DNA from: Rhodospirillales bacterium
Lineage (GTDB): Bacteria; Pseudomonadota; Alphaproteobacteria; ATCC43930; CGMCC-115725
Reading direction: 5' to 3'
Length of the DNA stretch: 64,000 nucleotides
Assembly (NCBI GenBank): GCA_947473305.1
Contig: CANJCB010000006.1
Coordinates: 62,001-126,000, forward strand
The first letter of the stretch is position 1. Every line of letters begins with the position of its first letter. The notes under the pieces are model-generated. The model was not told where the DNA came from and searched no databases. It saw only the letters and a program-made list of their open reading frames with translations. Of the stretch, positions 8,714-17,937 are shown piece by piece. The position numbers and the translations under genes are program-made.

Positions 8714-9400
8714 ATGTCCATGGCCAACTTTAGGATGGTATATGGCGCGCGCGGCGCGAATGACCTATATGCGGAGGCGCCGCAGCCCAGGAGCTCTCGT
8801 TTGTCACCCAATGCCCGCCGTGGCCTGATCATCTTTCTCGTCGGGGGAGCTATCCTCGCCGCCGTTGCGGTTTTCGATTACTGGTGGATCGGCATGGGAC
8901 CGACCGCCCAGATGTCGCCTGTGGCGATCGGCGGTCCCTACACCCTGACCGATCAGAACGGCAAGGTCCGCCATCCGGAAGATTTCAAGGGCCGGCTGAC
9001 CCTGGTCTATTTCGGCTACACCTTCTGCCCCGATGCCTGTCCCACGGCGCTTTCCGCCATGAGCGCGGCGCTCGATGAACTGGGTCCCAAGGGAGAAGGG
9101 GTCCAACCCCTCTTCATCACGGTCGATCCGGCCCGCGACACGGTCGAGGCCATGAAAATCTACGCTGAGAATTTCCATTCCCGCCTGATCGCCCTGACCG
9201 GCACCCCGCAGGAGACCGCTGTCGCCGCCCGTGCCTATAAGGTTTATTACCAGAAGGTCCAGCCGAAGGAGGGGGGCGACTACCTGATGGATCATTCCTC
9301 CTACATCTATCTGATGGACCGGGAGGGGAAATATCTCGCCCATTTCGGGACCGACGCGACCGCCGGGAGCCTTGCGACTGCCTTGAGGAAATATCTTTGA
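8714..9400 (+). CDS. SCO1/SenC-family copper chaperone
   Basis: Membrane-anchored thioredoxin-fold protein that delivers copper to the CuA site of cytochrome c oxidase (PrrC/SenC in phototrophs). 228 aa, with a cytoplasmic N-terminus, one transmembrane helix (about residues 36-58) and a periplasmic domain. The copper ligands are CPDAC (Cys105, Cys109) in YFGYTFCPDACPTAL and His194 in YLMDHSSYIYLMD; TVDPARDT is also typical. ATG 8714 is used; an ATG two codons later (8720) would serve equally. In Rhodobacter this gene lies with regB/regA, and regB lies 8 kb upstream here. It overlaps the cobB start by 4 nt. Confidence 0.92.
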   Translation: MSMANFRMVYGARGANDLYAEAPQPRSSRLSPNARRGLIIFLVGGAILAAVAVFDYWWIGMGPTAQMSPVAIGGPYTLTDQNGKVRHPEDFKGRLTLVYFGYTFCPDACPTALSAMSAALDELGPKGEGVQPLFITVDPARDTVEAMKIYAENFHSRLIALTGTPQETAVAARAYKVYYQKVQPKEGGDYLMDHSSYIYLMDREGKYLAHFGTDATAGSLATALRKYL

Positions 9401-10716
9401 AAGGCGGGCTTATCCTTGCCGCGCCGGCATCGGGCTGCGGCAAGACGACGATCACGCTGGCGCTGCTCTATCAGCTCCGCAAGATGGGTCACAAGGTTGC
9501 CTCGGCGAAGATCGGGCCGGACTATATAGACCCCACTTTTCATCGGGCGGCTTCGGGCGGCCCTTGCCTCAATCTCGACAGCTGGGCCATGCGGCCGGAG
9601 ACCTTGGGCGCACTGGCCTCTTCGCTCGAGGCGCAGGCGGATCTCATCCTCTGCGAAGGGATGATGGGCCTCTTCGACGGGGCGGGCGTGGACGGAGACG
9701 CGGGCTCGACCGCCGATGTCGCGGCCCGGCTCGGCTGGCCCGTGGTGCTGATCGTCGATGTGGGCGCGCAGGGGGCTTCGGCGGCCGCGACGGTCCTGGG
9801 GTTCGCTAAATACCGGCCCGATATCCATCTGGCCGGAGTCATCTTCAACCGGGTCGGCGGGATCCGGCACGCGGCGATGTTGTCCACGGCCATGGCGGCG
9901 ATGGGGCTCGATATCGACGTGCTTGGCCATGTGCCGACCTACCCGGACATAGCCTTGCCCGAGCGGCACCTCGGCCTCGTCCCGGCAGAAGAGCATCAGG
10001 CATTGGACAAGCTCTTTGCGCGCGCCGGTCAGCTGATCGGGGGCAATGTGGACCTGGGCCGGTTGCCGAATATGGCCCGGCCGGGACGCCATCCGCCCGC
10101 CCGCAGCACGCCCCTGGTTCTGAAGCCTTTAGGCCAGCGAATCGCCGTGGCGCGCGACAACGCCTTCGCCTTCGCCTATCCGGCCACTCTTGACGGCTGG
10201 CGGGCGGCGGGCGCGGAGATCGTTCCCTTCTCCCCCCTCGCCGACGAGCCGCCGGATCCCACCGCCGACGCGATCTTCCTGCCAGGGGGATATCCCGAGC
10301 TTCACGCGGGCACGCTGGCCGCCGCAAGCCGCACCCTGGAAGGCTTGCGCCGGGCAGCTTCCCGCCGGGCGGTGCTCTATGGGGAATGCGGTGGCTATAT
10401 GCTGCTGGGCGCGGGGCTCACGGACGGCAAGGGCGAGCGGCATGCCATGGCCGGTCTCCTGCCGGTCGAGACCAGCTTCGCCGCACCGAGGCTTCACCTC
10501 GGATATCGGTCTGTCAGCCTGATGCGCGACGGCCCCTTGGGAAGGGCGGGCGAGGTCTTCCGGGGACATGAATTCCATTTCGCCTCGACGACCTCCGAAG
10601 ACGAGGGCGATGCGCTCTTCCAGGTGGATAATTCCGACGGAATCTCGCTGGGCCCGACCGGGCTGATGGATGGCAGTGTCATGGGCTCCTTCATTCATCT
10701 TGTGGATCGGGCTTGA
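9397..10716 (+). CDS. cobB: Cobyrinate a,c-diamide synthase
   Basis: ATP- and glutamine-dependent amidase of the corrin ring (CbiA/CobB). 439 aa in two domains. The N-terminal dethiobiotin-synthetase-like ATPase has the P-loop LAAPASGCGKTTITL and KIGPDYIDPTFH. The C-terminal class I glutamine amidotransferase has IFLPGGYPELH and the nucleophile in LYGECGGYMLLG; ERGHEFH-like FRGHEFHFAS lies near the end. The start is TTG 9397, overlapping the SCO1 stop (TTGA), so it is translated from the SCO1 transcript. It sits apart from the other cob genes at 2454-6426. Confidence 0.94.
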   Translation: MKGGLILAAPASGCGKTTITLALLYQLRKMGHKVASAKIGPDYIDPTFHRAASGGPCLNLDSWAMRPETLGALASSLEAQADLILCEGMMGLFDGAGVDGDAGSTADVAARLGWPVVLIVDVGAQGASAAATVLGFAKYRPDIHLAGVIFNRVGGIRHAAMLSTAMAAMGLDIDVLGHVPTYPDIALPERHLGLVPAEEHQALDKLFARAGQLIGGNVDLGRLPNMARPGRHPPARSTPLVLKPLGQRIAVARDNAFAFAYPATLDGWRAAGAEIVPFSPLADEPPDPTADAIFLPGGYPELHAGTLAAASRTLEGLRRAASRRAVLYGECGGYMLLGAGLTDGKGERHAMAGLLPVETSFAAPRLHLGYRSVSLMRDGPLGRAGEVFRGHEFHFASTTSEDEGDALFQVDNSDGISLGPTGLMDGSVMGSFIHLVDRA

Positions 10717-10790
10717 GAGACTAACTACCGATTGATTATGATCCGGCGCCCGACCTAATCTGTCTCGGGGCTGGAGGGAGGCGGAGGACC

Positions 10791-12488
10791 ATGGCGGATC
10801 AAGGGCAGCATCTTCGCCCGCTCTCCGACATAGAGATCGCCCAGGCTGCCAGAATGCAGCCTATCGGCGAGATCGCCGGCAAGCTCGGGCTCTCCCGCGA
10901 TGCCATCGAACCCTATGGGCGCTACAAGGCCAAGATCCCCTTCGAGACGCTTCGTGAGCTTGACGGGAAGCCGGACGGCAAGCTGATCCTGGTCAGCGCG
11001 ATCACGCCGACTCCGGCCGGCGAGGGAAAAACCACCACGACCGTCGGCCTTGGCGACGCGCTCAATCATCTCGGCAAAAAGGCGCTGATCTGCCTGCGCG
11101 AGCCGAGCCTCGGCCCCTGTTTCGGCCAGAAGGGGGGAGCCGCCGGGGGCGGTTACGCGCAGGTCGTGCCCATGGAGGACATCAACCTTCATTTCACCGG
11201 CGATTTCCACGCCATCGGCGCGGCCAACAACCTGCTCGCCGCCATGGTCGACAACCATATCTATTGGGGCAATGCCCTGGGGCTCGACCAGCGCCGGGTG
11301 ACCTGGCGTCGGGCGCTCGACATGAACGACCGGGCGCTGCGGCAGATCGTGGGCTCCCTGGGCGGAGTCGGCAACGGCTTCCCGCGGGAGGACGGCTTCG
11401 ACATCACGGTCGCCTCGGAGGTCATGGCGATCTTCTGCCTGGCCTCCGACCTCAATGATTTGCAGCGCCGGCTCGGCAATATCGTGGTGGGCCAGACCCG
11501 CGACAAGAAGCCCGTGCGCGCCTCGGATCTCCAGGCGGCGGGCGCGATGACCGCGCTTTTGAAGGATGCGCTCGCCCCGAACCTCGTCCAGACCGTCGAG
11601 AACAATCCCGCGATCATCCATGGCGGACCCTTCGCCAATATCGCCCATGGCTGCAATTCGGTCATCGCGACCCGCACGTCCCTTAAGCTCGCCGATTACG
11701 TGGTGACCGAAGCGGGGTTCGGCGCGGATCTCGGGGCACAGAAGTTCTTCGACATCAAATGCAGGAAGGCCGGCCTTGCGCCCGACTGCGTCGTGCTGGT
11801 CGCCACGGTCCGGGCGCTCAAGATGCATGGTGGCGTGGCCAAGGACGACCTGAAGGTCGAAAACCTGGCCGCGCTGGAATCCGGCTTCGCCAATCTCCAG
11901 CGTCATATCCAGAACGTCCGCTCCTATGGCGTTCCGGTGGTCGTCTCGATCAACCGTTTCAGCGCCGATACCGAGGCCGAGCATGAGCTGCTGCGCGACC
12001 TCTGCCGTTGTCAGGACGTCGAGGCGGTCGTCGCCGATCACTGGGCGCGCGGCGGGGCCGGCGCGGCCGACCTGGGCCGGGCGGTGCTGAAAACCCTTGA
12101 GACGACGCCCTCGGCCTTCAAGCTTCTCTATCCCGACGAGATGCCGCTTCTGGACAAGATTCGCATCACCGCCCAGCGCATCTACGGGGCCGAGAACATC
12201 GTGGCGGAGGCTTCCGTCGAAAGCCGGCTGAAGGAATTCGAGGCGGCGGGCTTCGGTCATTTCCCGGTCTGCATCGCAAAGACGCAATACAGCTTCTCCA
12301 CCGACCCGACCCGAAAAGGGGCGCCCAGCGGTCATATCGTGCCGGTGCGGGAAGTGCGGCTGGCGGCCGGGGCCGAATTCGTGGTCGCGATCTGCGGCGA
12401 TATCCTGACCATGCCGGGGCTCCCCCGCGAGCCCGCCGCCAATCATATCTCCGTAACCCCGGAGGGGCGCGTGGTTGGACTCTTCTAG
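10791..12488 (+). CDS. fhs: Formate--tetrahydrofolate ligase
   Basis: Makes 10-formyl-THF from formate, THF and ATP, feeding one-carbon metabolism. 565 aa, close to the family's 555-560. The ATP-binding loop is [14 protein letters not shown] around residues 75-88; [39 protein letters not shown] and the [15 protein letters not shown] block are diagnostic. The ATG at 10791 is preceded by GGAGG about 8 nt upstream. The 3' end overlaps the start of the 5-formyl-THF cyclo-ligase gene by 14 nt, so the two folate enzymes are coupled. Confidence 0.97.
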   Translation: MADQGQHLRPLSDIEIAQAARMQPIGEIAGKLGLSRDAIEPYGRYKAKIPFETLRELDGKPDGKLILVSAITPTPAGEGKTTTTVGLGDALNHLGKKALICLREPSLGPCFGQKGGAAGGGYAQVVPMEDINLHFTGDFHAIGAANNLLAAMVDNHIYWGNALGLDQRRVTWRRALDMNDRALRQIVGSLGGVGNGFPREDGFDITVASEVMAIFCLASDLNDLQRRLGNIVVGQTRDKKPVRASDLQAAGAMTALLKDALAPNLVQTVENNPAIIHGGPFANIAHGCNSVIATRTSLKLADYVVTEAGFGADLGAQKFFDIKCRKAGLAPDCVVLVATVRALKMHGGVAKDDLKVENLAALESGFANLQRHIQNVRSYGVPVVVSINRFSADTEAEHELLRDLCRCQDVEAVVADHWARGGAGAADLGRAVLKTLETTPSAFKLLYPDEMPLLDKIRITAQRIYGAENIVAEASVESRLKEFEAAGFGHFPVCIAKTQYSFSTDPTRKGAPSGHIVPVREVRLAAGAEFVVAICGDILTMPGLPREPAANHISVTPEGRVVGLF

Positions 12489-13044
12489 CGACATTACCGC
12501 CTGGCGCCGAACGACGCGGGCCGAGCTGATCGCCCGGCGGATGGCAGAGGACCCCGGTGTCAGGGCCGGTTGGGGCGCGGGCATCGAGAAACGCCTCACG
12601 CAGCTGCTGGCGACCGAACCGCCGAGCCTTCTCGGCATCTATTGGCCGATGCGAGGGGAATTCGACCCGCGGCCGCTGGCCATCGGCCTCCTGAAGCGGG
12701 GCTGGCAGGCCGCGATGCCGGTCGTGACCGCGCCGAAGTCGCCGCTCGAATTCCGGCCTTGGACGCCCGATTGCGCGATGGAATCAGGGGTCTGGGACAT
12801 CCCTGCGCCGCGCGACGGCCCGGCTGTGTGCCCCGATATTCTGCTGGTGCCGGTCGTGGGCTTCGATGCCCGGCGCTTCCGGCTCGGCTATGGCGGCGGC
12901 TATTTCGACCGGACGCTGGCGGCGCTTAGTCCCCAGCCTGTCGCCATCGGCGTCGGCTTTGAATTTCAGCGGCTCCCGAACATCGTGCCGCGCGAATTCG
13001 ATATTCCCATGGATCTCATCGTCACCGAGACGACGATCTACTGA
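12475..13044 (+). CDS. 5-formyltetrahydrofolate cyclo-ligase
   Basis: Converts 5-formyl-THF to 5,10-methenyl-THF using ATP; it recovers the storage/inhibitory folate. 189 aa. The signature is [25 protein letters not shown] near residues 124-142, and [14 protein letters not shown] is the substrate-side block. The start is the TTG at 12475, with a strong GGAGGGG at 12461-12467. It overlaps fhs by 14 nt, a pairing that makes metabolic sense because fhs enlarges the formyl-THF pool. E. coli orthologue: YgfA. Confidence 0.93.
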   Translation: MDSSSDITAWRRTTRAELIARRMAEDPGVRAGWGAGIEKRLTQLLATEPPSLLGIYWPMRGEFDPRPLAIGLLKRGWQAAMPVVTAPKSPLEFRPWTPDCAMESGVWDIPAPRDGPAVCPDILLVPVVGFDARRFRLGYGGGYFDRTLAALSPQPVAIGVGFEFQRLPNIVPREFDIPMDLIVTETTIY

Positions 13045-13130
13045 GAGCCGCCTGGCCGGAAAGACGGCTTGTGCCGAAGGGGCCGCTTCTCCATCATCCG
13101 GGGCCTCGTCTCTCAACCGGACTTCAGATC

Positions 13131-14450
13131 ATGCAGACCGCGCCAAACGACCTCGACAGTCTCTGGATGCCCTTCACCGCGAACCGGCAGTTCAAGTCGG
13201 CTCCCCGTCTCCTGGTGAGCGCTGACGGCATGTATTACCGGAACCGGGAAGGCGAAAAGATCCTCGACGGCAGCGCGGGCCTCTGGTGCGTCAACGCCGG
13301 TCACAACCGCAAGCCCATCGTCGAGGCCATTCAGAAGCAGGCCGCGACCCTCGATTTCGCGCCGCCCTTCCAGATGGGCCATCCGGCCGCTTTCGAGCTG
13401 GCGAGCCGCATTCTCGATCTGGTGCCACGGTCTTACAGCGAGGTCTTCTTCTGCAATTCGGGCTCCGAGGCCGTCGATACCGCGCTGAAGATCGCGATCG
13501 GCTATCACCGGGTCAGGGGCGAAGGCGCGCGGACGCGCTTCATCGGCCGGGAACGGGGCTATCATGGGGTGGGCTTCGGCGGCATCTCGGTCGGCGGCAT
13601 CGTCGCCAACCGTAAGCTCTTCGGGCCTATGCTGGCGGGGGTCGATCACCTGCGCCATACCCACGATCTCGCGCGCAACGCCTTCAGCCGTGGCATGCCG
13701 GAACATGGCGCCGAACTGGCCGACGACCTGGAACGGCTGGTGACGCTCCATGACGCCTCGACCATCGCCGCCGTGATCATCGAGCCGATGGCCGGCTCCA
13801 CCGGTGTCCTGATCCCGCCCAAGAACTATCTGGAGCGGGTCCGGGCGATCTGCGACAAGCACGGCATCCTGCTGATCTTCGACGAGGTCATCACCGGCTT
13901 CGGCCGGCTCGGCGCTTCTTTCGCGGTCGAGAAGTTCGGGGTCGAGCCCGACATGATCACCATGGCCAAGGGGCTCACCAACGGTTGCGTGCCCATGGCG
14001 GGCGTCATCTGCCGCAAGGGGCTCTATGACGCCTATTGCGAGGCGACGCCGGAAAACGGGGTGGAATTCCCGCATGGCTATACTTATTCCGCCCATCCGC
14101 TTGCCTGTGCGGCGGGCCTGGCGACCCTGAAGCTCTACCAGGACGAGGGTCTCTTCGAGCGGGCGAATTCCCTGGCGCCCTATTGGGAGCAGGCGATCCA
14201 CAGCCTCAAGGGCACCCGCCACGTGATCGACCTGCGCAATCTCGGCATGGTGGCCGGCGTGGAACTGGAGGCGCGGGCCGGCAAGCCCGGCGCCCGGGCC
14301 TTCGACGCTTTCCTGAAGCTCTACGAAGCGGGCATCCTCACCCGGACCACCGGCGATATCATCGCCCTTTCGCCGCCGCTCATCATCGAGAAGGCGGAGA
14401 TCGACCGGATCGTCGAGACGATCGCCGAGGTGCTTCCGCGCGTCGATTGA
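13131..14450 (+). CDS. Omega-amino acid--pyruvate aminotransferase (class III, PLP)
   Basis: Class III aminotransferase, 439 aa from ATG 13131. The start with LDSLWMPFTANRQFKSAPR is typical of beta-alanine:pyruvate (omega-APT) enzymes. Landmarks are CNSGSEAVDTALKIA for the phosphate cup, ERGYHGVGFGGISVGG, IFDEVITGFGRLG with the PLP-binding Asp, and the Schiff-base Lys in ITMAKGLTNGCVPMAGV. It also has GYTYSAHPLACAAGLATL. The length matches omega-APT (about 440-450 aa). The exact amine donor is not decided by sequence; beta-alanine or a similar omega-amine is most likely. An in-frame start 20 codons upstream is less typical. Confidence 0.9.
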   Translation: MQTAPNDLDSLWMPFTANRQFKSAPRLLVSADGMYYRNREGEKILDGSAGLWCVNAGHNRKPIVEAIQKQAATLDFAPPFQMGHPAAFELASRILDLVPRSYSEVFFCNSGSEAVDTALKIAIGYHRVRGEGARTRFIGRERGYHGVGFGGISVGGIVANRKLFGPMLAGVDHLRHTHDLARNAFSRGMPEHGAELADDLERLVTLHDASTIAAVIIEPMAGSTGVLIPPKNYLERVRAICDKHGILLIFDEVITGFGRLGASFAVEKFGVEPDMITMAKGLTNGCVPMAGVICRKGLYDAYCEATPENGVEFPHGYTYSAHPLACAAGLATLKLYQDEGLFERANSLAPYWEQAIHSLKGTRHVIDLRNLGMVAGVELEARAGKPGARAFDAFLKLYEAGILTRTTGDIIALSPPLIIEKAEIDRIVETIAEVLPRVD

Positions 14451-14463
14451 GCGCAGGCGGGCA

Positions 14464-16137
14464 TCAGCCTCCTGTCTCAACCGAGGGAACGAGCAAGGTC
14501 CTGATCGCTTTGGCCAGCAGGTCGGGGCGATAGGGCTTCGACAGCAGCGGGAACCCCTCCTGGGTCGCCTGCTGCGCGCCGGCGCTATAGCCTGTCGTCA
14601 GCAGGACAGGTAGCCCCGGGAAGCGCGACCGGAGCGAGCGGGCGAGCTCGATGCCGTTCATCTTGCCAGGCATCACGATATCGGTGAATACGAGATCGGC
14701 CTTCTCGCCCCGGACCAGCCGCTCGAAGGCGTCATCGGCGGTTTCGGCGAGCGCGGTCCTATATCCCAGGTTCTGGAGAAGGGTGACGGTGACGTTGCTG
14801 ATTTCCGAATTGTCTTCGACGACCAGGATCGTCCCCAATTCGCGTCCGGCCGTCGTCTCCCGATCTGGCGGCTCCGGGACCAGACTGTCGATCGCGGCAG
14901 AGCGGCGGAAGCGTGGCAGATGCAGGGTGACGGTCGTTCCCTTGCCTTCCTCGCTCTCGATGACGGCGCCGCCACCCGACTGCCGGGCGAAGCCATAGAC
15001 CTAGCTCAGACCAAGGCCGGTGCCCTTCTCTGTCGATTTGGTGGTGAAAAAGGGTTCGAACACCCGGGCGAGGGTGGCGGGGGGAATGCCCGTGCCCGTG
15101 TCGCGGACGCGGACCCTTACGAAATCGCCGCTGAGATTTTCCGGATGTCCTGCCTCGGGGGTCAGGGTCTCGTTGACCGCATCGATGATGACCGCGCCGC
15201 CGCGGGGGAGCGCGTCGCGGGCGTTCATCGCGAGGTTGATGATCGCCAGCTCGAATTCGTTGGGGTCGATCTCCACCGGCCAGAGGTCCGGCGCGATCTC
15301 GGTGGCGAGCGTGATGTCGCCCCGGACGGAATGGCGCAGCATCCCCTTCATGCGGGGGAGCTCGGTCTTCAGATCGATCTCGCGCGGCTGCAGCGTCTGG
15401 CGGCGGCCGAAGGCGAGCAGCTGGCGGGTCAGGCTCTCGCCGCGTTGGAGCGCCCGGTCGATCGCCTCGAACTGCTCGAGCGTTCCCTCGTCGCTGGCAC
15501 GTTGCCGCAGGATCGAGACATTGCCGATGATGATCTGCAGCAGGTTGTTGAAATCATGGGCCACGCCGCCGGTAAGCTGGCCCAGCGCCTCGAGCTTCTG
15601 GGCCTGGCGCAGGGCTTCTTCGGCTCGCTGCCTTTCGCCCATTTCCCGTTGCAGCGCCTCGATCGCCTCGGCGCGTTCGCGGACCTGCACGGACAGATCG
15701 TCGTTGACCTAGCGCAGCATCGAGGGCGAGGGGAGCGCCAAGGCCTTGGGCAGGAGGGGCCAGAGCAGGAAGGCCGTCACCAGCGAGGCCCTGGCGGTCG
15801 CGGCCTTCAGAAGGCCTTGCGTTGCATAATCCGGGTGCCAGAGCGTCCAGATCTCGAACCAATGGGTCGTGCCGCAGGCCAGGATGAAGACAGCGAAAAG
15901 CCAGAAGATCCAGCCGAAGGTCAGGTCGCTGCGTCGCCAGACGAAATAGGCGAGCGCGATCGGTATCGAGTAATAGGCGACGCCGATCACGCTGTCCGAC
16001 GCCACATGGAGCCAGATGAGATCCGGTCGCCAGAGGAGGCAAAAGCCGTGCGGCGTCAGGTCGTCCGCACTGAAGAGATTGAGGAAGCTATTCACGAAGA
16101 GCCCTTCCGTGAAGATGCGGTGAGGTCGGTCATCCAT
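14464..16137 (-). pseudogene. Ethylene-receptor-like hybrid histidine kinase interrupted by two in-frame TAG codons
   Basis: One open frame of 558 codons from ATG 16137, broken only by TAG at 15711-15709 (codon 143) and TAG at 15003-15001 (codon 379). Residues 40-135 hold three hydrophobic helices like the ethylene-binding domain of plant ETR1. Asp48, Tyr55, Ile85, Cys88 and His92 keep the exact spacing of ETR1 Asp25, Tyr32, Ile62, Cys65 and His69; Cys and His bind Cu(I) there. A short coiled region and a HisKA domain with [12 protein letters not shown] (His194) follow, then an ATPase domain ending [21 protein letters not shown], and a receiver domain with VVEDN, FTDIVMPG and LLSKPY. Homologues have GLSQVYGF, so the second amber replaces Gln; the first also fits Gln (CAG to TAG). 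There are no frameshifts. Many genes here end in TAG, so TAG is a true stop. Confidence 0.85.
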
Positions 16138-16255
16138 CTTGTACAAAGACGGAACCGGAAAGTTAATATCGCGTGATATCTTCCGGAGGATTCCGCCCTG
16201 GTTGACAGGGCCGGAAACTTGGCGCGATCCTGGCCGACCATCGAGGAGATCACCT

Positions 16256-17113
16256 ATGGGCAAGCTTCTGACCGACGCACAGGTCGCGCATTTCGATCAG
16301 CAGGGATACCTTCCCGCGATCCCCGTCCTGACACCCGATCAGGCGCGCCATTTCCGCGGCGAGCTGGAACGCTGCGAGAGGCAGTTTCCGGACCAGATGC
16401 GCAAGCTGCGCAGCAAGTCCGAGGTGCTCGCCCCCTGGATCGTCGATATCGCCAAGACGCCCCGCCTGCTCGACGCCTTCGAGGATCTGCTGGGTCCCGA
16501 CCTTCTCCTCTGGAGCATGGCCTGGCGCGTGAAGAAGAATGACGGACAGACTTTCGCCGGCTGGCATCAGGATTTCGCCTATGGCGGCGTCTTGAAGCCC
16601 AAGGTGGTGATCGGCGCCCTCGCGCTGTCGGAATGCGGTCCGGAGCAAGGTTGCCTGCGCGTGATCCCCGGCAGCCATATCGGCGATCCCCTGCCGCATC
16701 AGGATTTCGACGATCCGACCAGCATCCTGGCGCGCGGCCAGCAGATTTCGGTGCCCTTCGACAAGTCGCAAGCCTTCGACCTGGCGTTGCGTCCCGGCGA
16801 GATTGGCCTTTTCGACAGCGCCGTCATTCATGGCTCGGCCCCCAATACCAGCCAGGATCGCCGCATCATGGTGCTGGTCGAGATCATTCCCGCCGCCGCC
16901 TATCGCACGGATGGCCTGGAGGACACGGCCATGCTGGTGCGGGGCAAGGACGAACATCGCAATTTCGCCCCCGAGCCGCATCCGGACGCGGATTTTTCCC
17001 CCGCCGCCCAGGAGGCCTGGAACGAGATCATCCAGATCCGCTCCAAGATGATCTACCGCAACAGCACTGTGAAGCCGGCCGACGGCTATCAGGGGGCGGC
17101 CTCGGCGGCCTGA
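16256..17113 (+). CDS. Phytanoyl-CoA dioxygenase (PhyH) family Fe(II)/2-oxoglutarate oxygenase
   Basis: 285-aa double-stranded beta-helix oxygenase. The 2-His-1-carboxylate triad is visible as WHQD (His and Asp near residue 103) and the distal His in FDSAVIHGSAPNTSQDRR; the Arg of that last block would bind 2-oxoglutarate. CLRVIPGSHIGDPLPH is typical of the family. Start ATG 16256, with GAGGAG about 8 nt upstream. It is divergent from the amber-interrupted kinase, about 118 nt away, and is followed 8 nt later by a CoA-transferase operon. Substrate not predictable; PhyH proteins hydroxylate acyl-CoAs and many small metabolites. Confidence 0.88.
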   Translation: MGKLLTDAQVAHFDQQGYLPAIPVLTPDQARHFRGELERCERQFPDQMRKLRSKSEVLAPWIVDIAKTPRLLDAFEDLLGPDLLLWSMAWRVKKNDGQTFAGWHQDFAYGGVLKPKVVIGALALSECGPEQGCLRVIPGSHIGDPLPHQDFDDPTSILARGQQISVPFDKSQAFDLALRPGEIGLFDSAVIHGSAPNTSQDRRIMVLVEIIPAAAYRTDGLEDTAMLVRGKDEHRNFAPEPHPDADFSPAAQEAWNEIIQIRSKMIYRNSTVKPADGYQGAASAA

Positions 17114-17121
17114 GGCAATCG

Positions 17122-17937
17122 ATGGCCCGGATCTGCGATCTCGACGAGGCGATCGCCGGGATCGAGGATGGCGCTCTTCTCGCCATTCCGGCGGATTATG
17201 CCGGCAATGCCATGACGGCGACCCGCGCGCTGATCCGGCGGGGCGTCAAGGAACTGCGGCTTCTCACCGTGCCGACCTCGACGTTGCAGGCGGAGCTTCT
17301 GATCGGCGCGGGCTGCGTCGCCGCGCTGGAGACCTCGGCTGTCGGTTTCGGCGAATTGGGATCCGCGCCCCGTTTCACGGCGGCCGTCAAGGCCGGGACC
17401 CTGCCGATCAAGGATGCGACCTGCCCAGCCATCCACGCCGCTCTGCGGGCGGGGGAGATGGGCAATCCCTTCGGTCCGATCCGAGGCCTCATCGGTTCCG
17501 ATGTGCTGGCCAATCGGCCGGACTGGCGGGTGATCCAGAATCCTTTCCCGCCCCATGATCCGATCGTGGTCGTGCCGGCCATCCGTCCCGATGTCGCCTT
17601 GTTCCATGCCGCCATGGCCGACCGCGCCGGAAATGTCTGGATCGGCCGCCGCCGCGACCTCTTCCATATCGCCCATGCGTCGATGCGCAGCATCGTGACG
17701 GTGGAGCGCATCGTCGAGGACAACCTGCTCCAGGACGAGACCCTCGCCCCGGCGACGCTCCCCTCATTTTATCTGGATCGGATTGCCGTCGCTCCGCGCG
17801 GGGCCTGGCCCCTCAAGTTCGGCAGCGAATACGAGGAGGATACGCAGCATATCCTCGCCTATATCCGGCAGGCCGCGACCGAGGAGGGCTTCCGCCGTTA
17901 TCTCGACGAGCATGTCTTCGGGCTGGTCGCCGCCTGA
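17122..17937 (+). CDS. CoA-transferase family I, alpha subunit (GctA/IpdA-like)
   Basis: 271 aa from ATG 17122; the frame open further upstream is PhyH read-through. The fold signature of class I CoA-transferase alpha subunits is visible in DLDEAIAGIEDGALLAIP at the start, RRGVKELRLLTVPTS, an acidic SAVGFGELGSAPRF segment, and NPFPPHDPIVVVPAIRPDVALFHAAMADRAGNVWIG. It pairs with the beta subunit, which begins on the base after this stop. The family includes glutaconate CoA-transferase and the ring-opening hydrolase IpdAB of steroid catabolism, and the activity cannot be decided from sequence alone. Confidence 0.85.
   Translation: MARICDLDEAIAGIEDGALLAIPADYAGNAMTATRALIRRGVKELRLLTVPTSTLQAELLIGAGCVAALETSAVGFGELGSAPRFTAAVKAGTLPIKDATCPAIHAALRAGEMGNPFGPIRGLIGSDVLANRPDWRVIQNPFPPHDPIVVVPAIRPDVALFHAAMADRAGNVWIGRRRDLFHIAHASMRSIVTVERIVEDNLLQDETLAPATLPSFYLDRIAVAPRGAWPLKFGSEYEEDTQHILAYIRQAATEEGFRRYLDEHVFGLVAA

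Noticed and set aside
14464-16137. TAG reassigned to Gln genome-wide
   Set aside because: Many healthy genes here end in TAG (for example the ABC permease, fhs, P450, nitrilase, DUF2336, the K+ channel, cca and petA), so TAG works as a normal stop.
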